64,000 nucleotides of DNA from positions 186,001-250,000 of the forward strand of contig CAWUHX010000322.1 of NCBI GenBank assembly GCA_963922205.1, in the 5' to 3' direction. Under the pieces are notes generated by a model, which saw only the letters and a list, made by a program, of their open reading frames with translations, was not told where the DNA came from and made no database searches. This document shows positions 11,157 through 23,300 of the stretch, in pieces. Position 1 is the stretch's first letter. Each line of letters begins with the position of its first letter. Position numbers and translations under genes: made by a program. Source of the stretch: Romanomermis culicivorax (taxonomy: Eukaryota > Nematoda > Enoplea > Mermithida > Mermithidae).

Positions 11157-13167
11157 CTGAATAACAAAGCATTATCTCCAAAGTCGTTTAACGAAAAAAT
11201 ATTCGCAATATCACGGTTTGAATTTCACATTATTGATTACTGTATGATTCTTTAGGCAATGGATGAGAGGTCGAAAATCGAAAATCCATTGAAAATGATC
11301 AAAAGCTTGATATAATACTCAATATGCATTGTGCATCAAATAACTTCCACAACATAGTAAGGCAAAATTATTAATCGAATACACTCCCGAAAAATATAAT
11401 TTTATAAATTACCATAATTTACAACACTCAACGACATGACAAAAAATGGGAACTCTTTAAAAATTCCTCATTTCAAAGACAGCACTTTTGCAAAAACTCT
11501 AAATATCAATTTATTACGGAATACATAGACGCACATGTATTATATCAAAAATTCGACTCTATTTTTAGCGTTTTGATGAAAATCATCTTAGTTTTACGCC
11601 TTGGACGCATGAGACATTGGGAAAAGTGTTTCAACCCAGCCCCCATTTCCCCAAATTACCTTCTCTTCTTCTTCATGACAAATAGTGAAAATCGTCACGG
11701 TAGCAGCAAAAAAAGTGTATTTTCGTAAAAATATCTAAATAAAGTGGAAAAATTGCACAATGATGTCGAAATTTTTGGTCATAACAATTTTGATTGAAAT
11801 TTTTTCGAGAATCGTAATATGATATCCGGTCGAATTACGAAAGTAAAAAATTGACCTTTTTTCCTTTTTTTGTTGTGTCACACTTCAAATTTACGCTATT
11901 GTAATAGTCAGTGTATGCACGTCTTTGATTTTATTGAGCTATTAAAATGCGCTTTCATCTTGATTTCTGTATCAAGAACAACGAACTTTGAACTCATCAA
12001 AATTGCGCTTGAATCTCTTCTACTAAGAAGTCTTTGTTTTTTAATTTTTGGGTATCAAGCCATACTACTATTTTATAACGCATAGATGGACACAGGAAGT
12101 GAGTCCTCTAAAGTGAATCATTGAAGTCCCAAAAATGGTCATTCCAAACATGCTTAACTGTCCGAATAGAACAGGTCAAAAACACCACACGTATTTTTCG
12201 GCAAAAAACGGAATTGTTTCATTTCCACCGCTTATTGTGGTGGGTGATCCCATCCATAACAAATTTTTGCCGTACATTTTTCGCATGAACCTTATTTGCA
12301 TGACTACAGAAAGAAATTGGCAGAGTTAATTGTAATGAAACTCTTTTCTCAACGCTCAAACTTCTACTATAGGATTAGTTGTAGATCATTACAGTATAAT
12401 AACCAATTCCAGATCGTCTTTTGCTCAAGACTTTATAGAATATTAATAATTCATGTAGACTCACAACAATTCCACAGCCAGTGAATTCTACCTGTATGCT
12501 CAGAAATGATTGAATTTTCTATGAACAATCGAATTATAAATGGCATCGACGGCTGATCCATGCCCAAAATCTAAATAAGACATAAATGGTCAACATCATC
12601 AAAAGATTGATCCAATTGAAACTGGAAGATGCATATAAATAATGAACGTAAAAATAATGTGAAAAAAGTTTCATAGTTTTACGACTTTCTACTGAATCAT
12701 ATATTATATGGGACAGAAAATATGTGAGATTATACTCATAATCACCAGCAACTTTTCAAGAAATTCTACACGAAAGAATTTTGTAAACAACAAGAGCAGT
12801 ATTTTTTCGCGTTTTAAAATTCAGAAGCATTTTATAAAAAACAGACTATATCATTTAGACATTCTTTGCTATTAGTTTATTATTTAGGGCATAGTTGTTT
12901 TCCATCAGTCATCTAACTTGAATCTTTCCAGCTTTCCTTCTTTCGTTATGTTTTTAATCTACATCATCAATCTTTTCAAACAGCAGGTCAGGATGATACT
13001 ATTAAAGAATATTAAAAAGTTGGTGGTTCCGAATTCTGGACACAGTAAAGAAATTTTGATTTAGATAACTCGACTGACTCGACTAAACATTTTTCTTTAG
13101 ATTAAAAACGAACAGACACACCAATGGAATGTTTTTCTTGTTTTAGTGTGCATCCATTCTGTTTACA
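11157..13167. other. intergenic DNA upstream of TyrL, no gene seen
   Basis: About 2 kb of AT-rich sequence between the TyrL start and a putative MITE. Only short ORFs with no family resemblance, and no obvious TATA box close to the TyrL ATG. It must include the TyrL promoter. Confidence 0.5.
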
Positions 13168-13833
13168 GCAAGGGCCAGATGATAGAAGAATGAACAAGGA
13201 ATAAGCCTTATTCCTAAGATAGCTGTACTGGACATTCTCGGCACAACTACTTGTGTTTCGGGACTAAGCATTCTGAAGCGCAGTTAATCTCTTAAAAGAG
13301 GTCCTAACTCATCAATAACAATTCGAAGTGTTTCTTTGCGGAAACGGCAACGTAAGAGAATGTGTCAATTTCGTATAGGTTCGTGCGAGTTAATGGACTG
13401 TTTATGAAAAATCGTATTTTGGATTGGATCTATTTCTTCCAACAGTTCCAATATTTCAATTTTTTCCACGATACACAAACAACACAAAAAAAGAAAATGT
13501 GTTTAAATTTTTTTTGTAGCAAAATGGGGCAAGAATTTGTTATTCCTCCATTTATACCCGTTGCGGGCAGGTATAAAACTGGGGAATAAAATGATCATTC
13601 TTTATTCCAGATTCAGCGTATTCCAATTTCTGTAATACGGTTAATTCTATTCCGCCAATTTATTCCATGATTTATTTCTGGGATAAGCGTTGTTCAGCTT
13701 TCTGTCATACGAATTTCATTCCTGAGTAAAGCACGATTATTCCTCTTTTTGTGATGGTACAAATACTTATGCCCCACTTTATACAGGTATTTATTCCTGA
13801 CATAACGCTATTCCTCTTTCTGTCATCCGGCCC
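13168..13833. mobile_element. putative MITE with GGGCCxGATGA ends
   Basis: The left end AGGGCCAGATGATAGAAGAA and the inverse of the right end (GGGCCGGATGACAGAAAGAG) form imperfect terminal inverted repeats. The interior repeats ATTCC and TCTGTCAT(A/C)CG-like words in both orientations. No ORF of note and no clear target duplication, so the boundaries are approximate. Confidence 0.45.
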
Positions 13834-14191
13834 CGAGTTTTGGAGACTGAGACACTGTATTGTGGCAAAATCAGAAGTTTTACGTTTTTATTCGATAGAT
13901 GAACTTATTTAAAATTGATATAAATAAATTTCTACTTCGATAACGGTTAATTTTCAGTATAGACACCGATTACAAGATCTTGGGCAATTTTGATTCATCC
14001 AAATCGAATTCCTTTCGCATTCTCTTTCCGAGGCCCATAAATCACACAAATTATGGTAATCGTAGCAATCTGAAATTCAAATTCACACTGAAGTATAAAG
14101 ATTGAAAGAAGTACGGCAGTGGATTTTTAGTACTCATTCAACAAATTAAAGTCTAGTTATCTCTTAAAATTCATACATTTTCAGGATCGTA

Positions 14192-14391
14192 TCAAAAAGA
14201 GTAACATTCTCCGTTTATAATATTCTGATGTCTACCTCTAGAATTTGCACACTGTTGCTTGAAATCGATATCAAAATTTCCGCATAGACCGCAACTTTTG
14301 CGACAGTTTTCTCTCATCCACGGTACATTGTCTGCACATCGATTTTCGCTGGCCCATTCACTACAATCGAGGCCATAGTCTTCGCAAATGG
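14192..14391 (-). CDS. TyrR exon 10: second ShK domain and C terminus
   Basis: Residues 851-916. Six cysteines in the ShK pattern: [28 protein letters not shown] 20-residue tail follows to the TGA at 14192. Acceptor CAATTGTAG; the intron before it is only 55 nt. In secreted enzymes ShK domains are compact disulfide modules, often at the C terminus, thought to mediate binding. Confidence 0.88.
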
Positions 14392-17300
14392 CTACAATTG
14401 AAGAAATGTAAAAACAAAATACCGAATGATTTAAGATCTTTCCTACTCTTCGATTGATAGTTCGAACACATTTTACATTCTTTAGGACAAAGTTTGGTAA
14501 CGGCGACGCTTTTTCCACATTCGCCAATTTCGGCCCACCATGTGCAACAAAAGTGCGCGTTGAGGCATGCTAAAAAACGGAGAAACAAATATTTATGTAA
14601 GGTTATAGTTACGTAGAAATTCGGTCAAGATGAAACGGCTCAAAACTTTTCTGCAAAGGAATTTCGGCTGAGAAGTTCTACGTGAGAGGAAAGAGATGTT
14701 TCGATGAAAAATCACAGGAGAGGATATTGGGAATACGGTTTGCCGTGTGCCACATGACAGGGAATGATTACATCACAGCATGACACTGGAAACTTACTCG
14801 AAGTATTACTTGTGATGGCAAACGCTGGTACTGTATTTTCATCAGCCGATTTCGATTTACTCCTGTTATGTATCTTCTTCTCTATTGCATAGAAAAATAG
14901 AGGTAAAAACGTGGATGAAAAGGACACTGCTCAAAATTTCGTTTGCTGGTAAAAACAAACGTCTAATTTCAACTCAGATTCAACCAAAAACCTATATTTC
15001 CAAACTTGTAATACTTGTAGAGAAACTGCAGAGAAACAAACAGAGAAACTGCGTATGTTGTTAGTTGTTACTTACGCAAATTTAATTGAAGAGCGGATAA
15101 AAATCCCAAGCTAGACGGCAATAAAAGCTGACCAGGTCGACCAATCGGTTCTCCGAAAGCTACCGTTGGAACAGTTGGAGGTTCAGAAATGTCGTAAGTT
15201 GAGCTCGTACGAAAGCTCGTCGTCGTTTTGGCCTTTTCTAGTAACGCTCCCACAGAAGAACATTTACAAAATTGATGGAACAAGTCATAAAAATTTGCAC
15301 TTAAGTTAAAAATTATATCGGTACAAAGAAAATAACGGGTGGTGACTAAATTCTGGCACAAACTTTGAAGTGTAGTTCTTGTTCAAAATGCTACAAAATA
15401 ATTCAACAAAAAGCAATATGTCTGACACGGTCTAGTTTACTAGGGACAACCTTAAACATGTAATTAAACTCATCAGTCTTTTTCAAACAATAAATCATTC
15501 GTTTTTTACAGATATGCTGTTTTCATTTCTCAACCATGACTATAAACTAATCTTTTTAAAATCGACCAAAAATTTTCTGTAGGACGTAATTCAGGCGTAC
15601 CGGGTGTATTGTCAGACTTATCAAAAAATCTAATCTCTTTTCACGTAAATGGCTCACTCCTGATTTGGCATAATGAGATGTAGCCAGGTCAGACCAGAAA
15701 ACATAATTATTGTCAGAATAATATTTTTCAATAAATGGAATCAATCTTTTAATGATACAGTCCTTTAAATAAATATTTTGATTGACTGATATTCCCAATG
15801 GCACGATTAATGGTTATGAAATTTCAAGAGGTGTTATGGCTACCCAGATCCCCAAGTTTTGCTCAACTTTTTTGGAGGGCTTAAACTTAACAGTCTTTGA
15901 AGCAGATTTTTTATTATCAATCCAAAATTCAACAAAGAGTCTGTTTGAATGAGAAATGTAGAATAAGTTCGTCATCCACAATGAATTCATAGCCAAGAAA
16001 TTTTGTTAAAAGTTGTGAACAACATAGTCGAATAACTACCAACTGTTTTTCTGTACCCGATGATGCCTGAATTCTTTTGTGCTTTTTAATGTTCGTCTCA
16101 CTGGCTAATGATGAACAATATGAGAAGGAAGACAGTTACATTTTTCAGCCAGTTGTCGGGTTGAAATCCCAGTCTGAATGTTCACCCATTGCGTCGGGCA
16201 TGTGATGCTGGATTATCTCTCAACATCGTAAAATACAATACAATGTATTCGGGGAATAAATTCTTCCACAAAATGTTTGACAATGAAAGATTTGCCCTGG
16301 TCCCAATGATAACCACAAAATTTATATACACAATTCCACAAGGTAGCTGAAGCCATATCAATAAATCACAATCAAATTTAACAACACATACGAAATTTGT
16401 GCCAAATTTTGGTCACCACCCGCTAATTCATCGACTGCTGGTTAATAATGCTCAAGAAACTAGTACAAGTGCTGGGTACAAAATGAACGTCGCAGTGCTG
16501 AAGTGTTCAAAAAACATTTTTGTGGAGTGAAAGATTCCCTCTTTCAGGGCAATGTTCTTCAAATAAAAGTCGGCATTGAATCGAATGAAATTTGTCATAA
16601 TTTTTGGTCGGCTACTCCGTATGTTTAAATCTACCTTACTCTGGCTCTGGGTTATGACTAGAGGCGTCATACCAGGCATGCTAGCGCCGTCAAGGAGAGG
16701 TAAATGTGTTGTTACAACACTTGATGCTGCAATGCTAGTCGTAGTAGCAGGCGTAATCGCAGGAGTAGTCATTCGATCAACGTTCAAATCACCTGAAAAT
16801 TGAATTCATTGACTCATTCGTCAAAGCTTTGATCAACTCGTCAAAACTTACAAATAAAGATGAATTTATCTGGTGTTTGAACGTTATTCCGAATATTCAA
16901 AAATTTGGCAGAGGTTATATCCGTGGCGAAAGGCATATCGCCGAAACCATTATCTGTTATTTTGATATTAAATTCGGCTTTGTCACATTTACGATGTACG
17001 CCTTGCGATTTCTGAATAATTTCAACGTTGAGAAAAGTAGACGTAGTCGAATTTTCCAAATAATTAAATTCGTAATGCAGGTCAGAGAAACCGAAAATAT
17101 CTAAAACGTTCATCATCTAAAAATATAATCAATACTTGAAAGAAACATTTTAGGCAAAAATTAGTTTTAATGTTGGAAAATCATAAATTTAGTGAAAGTT
17201 TGAATCTAATACCGAATTGATGCAATCTGCGATGTTTTGGTGTTAAAAAGTCTATACATGACTCAGAATAAAATAAAAAATCTAGCTTGATATTTAATCA

Positions 17301-20300
17301 CCTATCTTGATCGGAACATCTTCAAATTTATTTGATCAACGTCAAAAACGCAAAAATTAATTGTTCATCTCTATTGCCCAGAGGTCTTCAAGGTCAGCTT
17401 TTTCAGGTAGGGGTAAAATTGAAAATTTGCGGGGGTAGCGTAGCTAAATGTCCACTAAACACGTCCTTTTGTCTCAAAATTAGGCAGCCAGTGATCGATT
17501 TTAAGGACTTTACTATTCCAGAATTTTCAGAATCAGTTACTTTAATTTACTTACGTTGAAACACATCGGATTACATAGGTTTTCATTTTCGTCTAGAACC
17601 AAAATTTCGCCTTCCGATTTCCCGAATACTCGAGGATCCAAAATTTGCGCGAAACCCGCGCCAACGGTATATGGCCATTCGTCGAGGCGAGCTTTTAAAC
17701 CTTCTAAACTGTAGTTAATCGGCGAATAATGTTGAGTCAATATTTTGGCGGCTCCGTATCTAAAAGTCGACTGTCTTTCACTGCGACGAGCAACCATAGT
17801 GACAGGCATCCAAACAGTTTCGAAACGGGAAAAAGGATGATTAGTGGTGGTAGGGGCTGTCTGGACTTTGGTGGACATCTGTTCTCCAGTTTCGAACCAC
17901 CTTTTAGCATCTGCAAACAAATTGTGAATTCTTAACGCGCTGAATTGTTCAGCATTAAAATATCGTATAGAACATGATAAGAAAAACCTCGCCTAGCTGC
18001 TACTGGTTTTGAAATTTTTTAATACAAACATTCCAGATTGAATATTCAGGAAATCGTAAAAATATGAAACAGTATTTTCTCTCCATTGTAATTATTTACA
18101 AGCATTTCAACAAAAACGAACTTTAGTTCAGAATGTTATTTTTTCACCAGAAAATTCAGAAATAATAAAGCATGACGAGCTTTTTTTGAAGTCGCTATAT
18201 TTTAAATGTATTTCTTAATTTTGAATAGATTCGGTCGAGCGATGATATCCAAATTCTACCAATAGTCGTACATGCAATAAAAATAGCTATATATGCTTGG
18301 AAAAGTCTCCAAGAAAAATCCAAGAGAATAAACAATGTCCCAAAAATTCAAATGAATGGAAATCCTTCAACGTCATACGAATAGCAAAATCTTAAGAATT
18401 TGCACTCAACCTTGAAAAAAGTGCTCATGAATCAGAATCGTGCCATACATGCACATGGAAGGTAGGGGGAAGGGGAGATAATACCCTCCTACCTGAGACC
18501 CTGGACACACTTCCCCCAACTTTTTCGAAGAATTTTTTTAAACCTTTTGAACTTTGAACTTTTTAACTGAGCTTTTTCTCATTATTTTTACGCATATTTT
18601 GTATGAAAAACATGCTTGCGCAGCTCTCCTTTTGTTTTCTTGCTCACCCATCATCATCCCTCCCGATGAAAAGTACAAGGAACCTCATCCTGCAAAGTTC
18701 TTGCCGTGCATGCATGTCGGAAGCATAAATTAGCAAGGAGGTAAGAGCACACAAGTAATTGGTATTATGGGGGACACCGACCAAAGTTTGAGCTTTCCCT
18801 CACACAAACTCCTCACCCTCCCTCTAAATGGGTTGAATTTTCAAAAATTTTCAGCTCATGAGACCCTTGTTCATACGAAGCATCGATACTCTTCTACACA
18901 AACTGGCCCGGGCCTTAAATATATGGGTAAGGTGGGTTGTATCCTTTCCTCGAATCCTGAATAGGGGTTTATTAGGGGTTCAAAATTCTGTTAAGATGAC
19001 TCCCATTCATGTACAGGATGTTGCGAATCTATCTGCTCCTTCTAAAAACCAACTTCTAATTAAAATAGAAGAATTTTCTTCAAATTGGTTTGTAGAGACT
19101 TTAATTGTGTTTTCAGCATTGTGATTTTTATCACTATAAACTGAAGGACTAACTTTTTGTTACAATAAACAATGGAAAAGCTTAAAATATCGTATATTAT
19201 TTCATTTTGCACAAAAAATTTGTATTTCAGCAAGTCGTATGATCACCAGCAGCTCCACTAACTTGTCCAAGGAAACCTAGCATGAAACATAACAGATTTT
19301 CGAAAAGATTCTGATTAAATTCAAAATCTGAAAATACAATCTGCAAATATTTCAACAAGGTGGCATGTGAAAAAATTTTGCAAAAAATTCATGATTTTTT
19401 CCTCCAGTTATCCTGAACCCATCGTTCGGATCATTATAATTGATTAGCAACTCATTTCTTTGTAATAAGCTCCAACTTTTTCAGCTCCGTTGACGGCTGT
19501 CGCTTGAATAACATCAATAAGCCGTGCTTCTTTCGAGAGCACCTATTTTTTGGATAAAAAATGATAAATCTGAGGAAAGTTTTCAGGATGTAATAGCTCA
19601 TACAATACTTTACCTGAAGCTGTCTGCTTTACATCATTAACCGCAGAGTCAAATTATCCACAAAATAATGTAAAAAACGTTCTGCTAGCTTAAACAGAAG
19701 TAGTTTTACAAAGGGAGCAGATAGATTCGCACCGTAGCATCCCGTACATCAGCCAAAATCTGTTGGGATCAGACTCTATGCGGTGTGGGTTGACTTTTTC
19801 TACTATACCACTGCAAATAATGCAAACGTAACACTGGTGGACCCGCACATATCAGAAATCCTCGTCTTCTGTTTGTGACGGGCGTGCAAGACTTTAATAC
19901 GATGTAAAGTTCTCGCCCCGAAGAACATGTATGGTCACTCCCCGGGGTAGCTAATATTTGGAAAAGTACGAGAAAGATTTGTTAGTAGATATACATTTCG
20001 GGTGAAATTAGACGAATACACATCTGTTTCTCAGGAATGGAATGATGAAGCTAGGTTCGAGTTTTTACTACAGATATCCCAGGCAGCAGCACTGGTGCCG
20101 ATGCCACGGTATCGGGTACGACCTCGCTTTAGCTATTATGGCACCACTGGTTGTAAAACACCTACTATCAGTGTGAAATTCAATGATGTGCACTGTAAAG
20201 GTGAATTTGCTATGAAAATCTGAAATGCAAAAGCAAATGTAAACATTGCATGAAAAGAGCTAAGCAAGTAAAAACTAAATATATGTTCAAAACGAAAGTT

Positions 20301-23300
20301 TCATGATCAGCTTCAAAGTTAGCGTCTTATACACATAACAATACATTTTGTACATTCTGCTATTGACAGTAACTCAGTCTTCTACTCACTTATTTTTCGG
20401 AAACACACAGTAATTCGCAACAAAGTTCTTCAGTGGGACTGGGAGCTTTTTGAAGATTACAACGTTATGACTGAATTTACCCAGCGAATTTCCCTGACTT
20501 TAATGACACTTTCTCGCACATTTTATAAAATGATCATTAATTGCAGATTTAGTTTGATTCACCACTCCATTATATGATAATGAGATAACAAATACTTTTT
20601 GAAAGCTATCCGCATCCGCGCTTTTGGAGAGGATTTAGGAAAATACCGGTTCCACCAAATGTCCAGTTCGATTTTGGGAAAATACAAAAACATGGATTTT
20701 TTAAAGTTTTGGAAGATAAAAATGCCATATTCTCAGCGCCTCGCAGATTCGGTAACCATGACTTGATTACAGCTTTTGTAACACATTCAATTCATAGTTA
20801 TTGAATGTACTATCACTGTTGCACTGATACTTCCACATGTTAATTCCGAAATTCATATCGGAACTACCAGTTTTCTCTCATAGTTCTTACATTCTCTAAG
20901 CTTCTCCAACTTTAAGACTTCAAGCACATCTCCAGTCAATTAGATATAAAAAAATTGAGTTTTTGCTAATCATTAATCGGCAGAAATGATTCAACCGTTC
21001 GGTTATGAAATTTAGGAACCGCATCCGATATTCCAAAAAAGCGTGGAACCCTTGCACCTCTACAAATCAATTGTAAATATTTTATTTATTTACAATTTTT
21101 TATGCCAGTGAAATCACTTTGTCAGTGTAATGTTTCCAAAAAACTACAATTTCTGTATTTTTAAACCACCCAACCTCCTGGCAAAACTTGACCAAACAAA
21201 AAGTCACGATTTACCCATTCTCAATGTTTGACCTTACAAATGTATGAACATATACCTAAACCTTCGAATTCATTTTCGTGAGACCAAAATCCATCGTTGA
21301 CGTCGATTTTTTGAAAACTTTCTTCTGCGCAACGACCATCACGGCACTTCGATTTATAGCAAATGTCCGTGCCTTCGTAACCCGAACAATTTCCGCCTAT
21401 TCTAATTTTAGACAAACAAATGTATCGTTTGATGTCGCAAAAAATGTATGGCGACCCGCAATGACGTCGTTTAGCGTTACAATAGGGACGAGGTTCGTAA
21501 CGATACAATTTGTCCGTATAATAATTCGATAGTCCTTCGATTTCTTTAACCGGGAAAGGTTTGAGTTGGTCGGTAATTGAACAGTATATATTGCAATCGC
21601 CTTTTTTCTCAACAAATTCTGTTTCTCGTTGACGCCTAGTTTGCTTTTCGTGACGCCATTGTTCCCATATGTAGTCTAAAAATTGAATCGAACATTAAGA
21701 TACCTGATATGTGAAACTGAAGAGGAAAAGCAGAATTACAACATTGAATTGGTATGGTAGAGTATCGCATACAATTATCGCGACATACAAAAAGCTTAGA
21801 ATCCAAATCCATACTTTATAAGTCGATTCGATTATGTAATCTTGAGCAAGCCGTATGTAATCTAAACTTGGAATCTATATTCCTCATTTAAGAACAGCTA
21901 TAATTAATCCAGCAAAATTCGATGAAACTTATATCTAATTGGGGTGGTATCCGCGACTTTTCACCTATAAAGGCCGACAGGACGCCTAATCTCATGGCAG
22001 CTAGGATCCGACTATATGAGGTCAAAAACTCGACGAATCTCGATTTTGGACGAAAATCGACAATTTCGACAAAAAGTGTAAAAATTGTCGAATTCATTTC
22101 ATTTTGAATTGTTATAGATTGTTGCTATTAGAATTTTATGAGTTATTGGTTACTAATGAGTTATTTTATGCAGTTTTTAGAAGATGGCCACGAATTTTTG
22201 AGACCTTTTTGGCAACTTTGGCGGCCAAAAGTTGTTTTTTCGATTAATCATGAGCACTCCCCCAAATAAGCATTTTCTGTCGATTCTTCATCAGTATCTT
22301 TTTTATTTCCAATTCATGGGCCATTTAAGGTAAATTTTTCTTCAGAAGCCGCTTAACCATTTCAAGGAGCAATGGTCCAATCTGAAGTTTGTTCCTCATC
22401 CTAGCATCAGGCAGTTGTTGCTCGTACGATTTGAAAGGTCAGAGTCAGAGAGATGTGTGGGTGGATTCTATCTATAATTCCATAATATTCTAGCGTTTCC
22501 CAGTGCTCTTTACCTTTCAAAATTTCCCTCGTCGTTTTCATATTTTATTTTTTCATTCAAATTATCAAAATTGAAAAACTCCAGATATTCCTCTGACGAG
22601 ATGTTTCATTTGACTCTATTTCCAAAAATGAGTCTTCTTTCAGATTCTACCTATTATCAGGAAAAATAATGATTTAAAATTTTTATCGTTATGTGGATTC
22701 TGAAGGCTAATCTCAGTCTCAAGGTTTAATCGTTTGAGTCGACCCTGGTTATATTTAGTGGAACATTCTAGATTTTACTAGTTTCAGACAAAGAAACTCT
22801 CGAGCCAAATATAGCTACAGTAAAGGCCCTGTCATACTTCACCGCGCGGTACCGCGCGGCGCCGCGCGGTGCCGCTTGTCCTATTCATACTAACAGGCGG
22901 CGCCGCGCGGTGGCTTGTCATACGTCGCCGCGCGGTAGCGCGCGGCGCCGCATTTTTACTTTTGGATTTTGCTCTTCTCAAAAAATGTGTATTGGTTTAG
23001 TTGAAACCTGATGGGGCGGCGCGCGGCGCCGCAAAAATTACAAAAACCTATTCATACTTCAAAGGCGGTACCGCGCGGCGCCGGCCGGCGCCGCTTTTTA
23101 GCATGAATAGAACAACCGGCGCCGCGCGGTACCGCGCGGTGAAGTATGACAGGGCCTTAAGAATTTTTATGAAATCACCGATAAAGCTATGTATAAAGAA
23201 AAAGACAGGATCGTTGGGCGCCACACGAGTGTCGGACATATGTCCACCGATATAAAAATGAATGGAACCGTGGACCAGTTCTAAAAACGGATCGACGCAG

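Noticed and set aside
20002-20223. 73-codon plus-strand ORF in TyrR intron 4
   Set aside because: No recognisable family and no supporting signals.
19440-20250. Possible transposon remnant
   Set aside because: No inverted ends, target duplication or transposase motif could be found.
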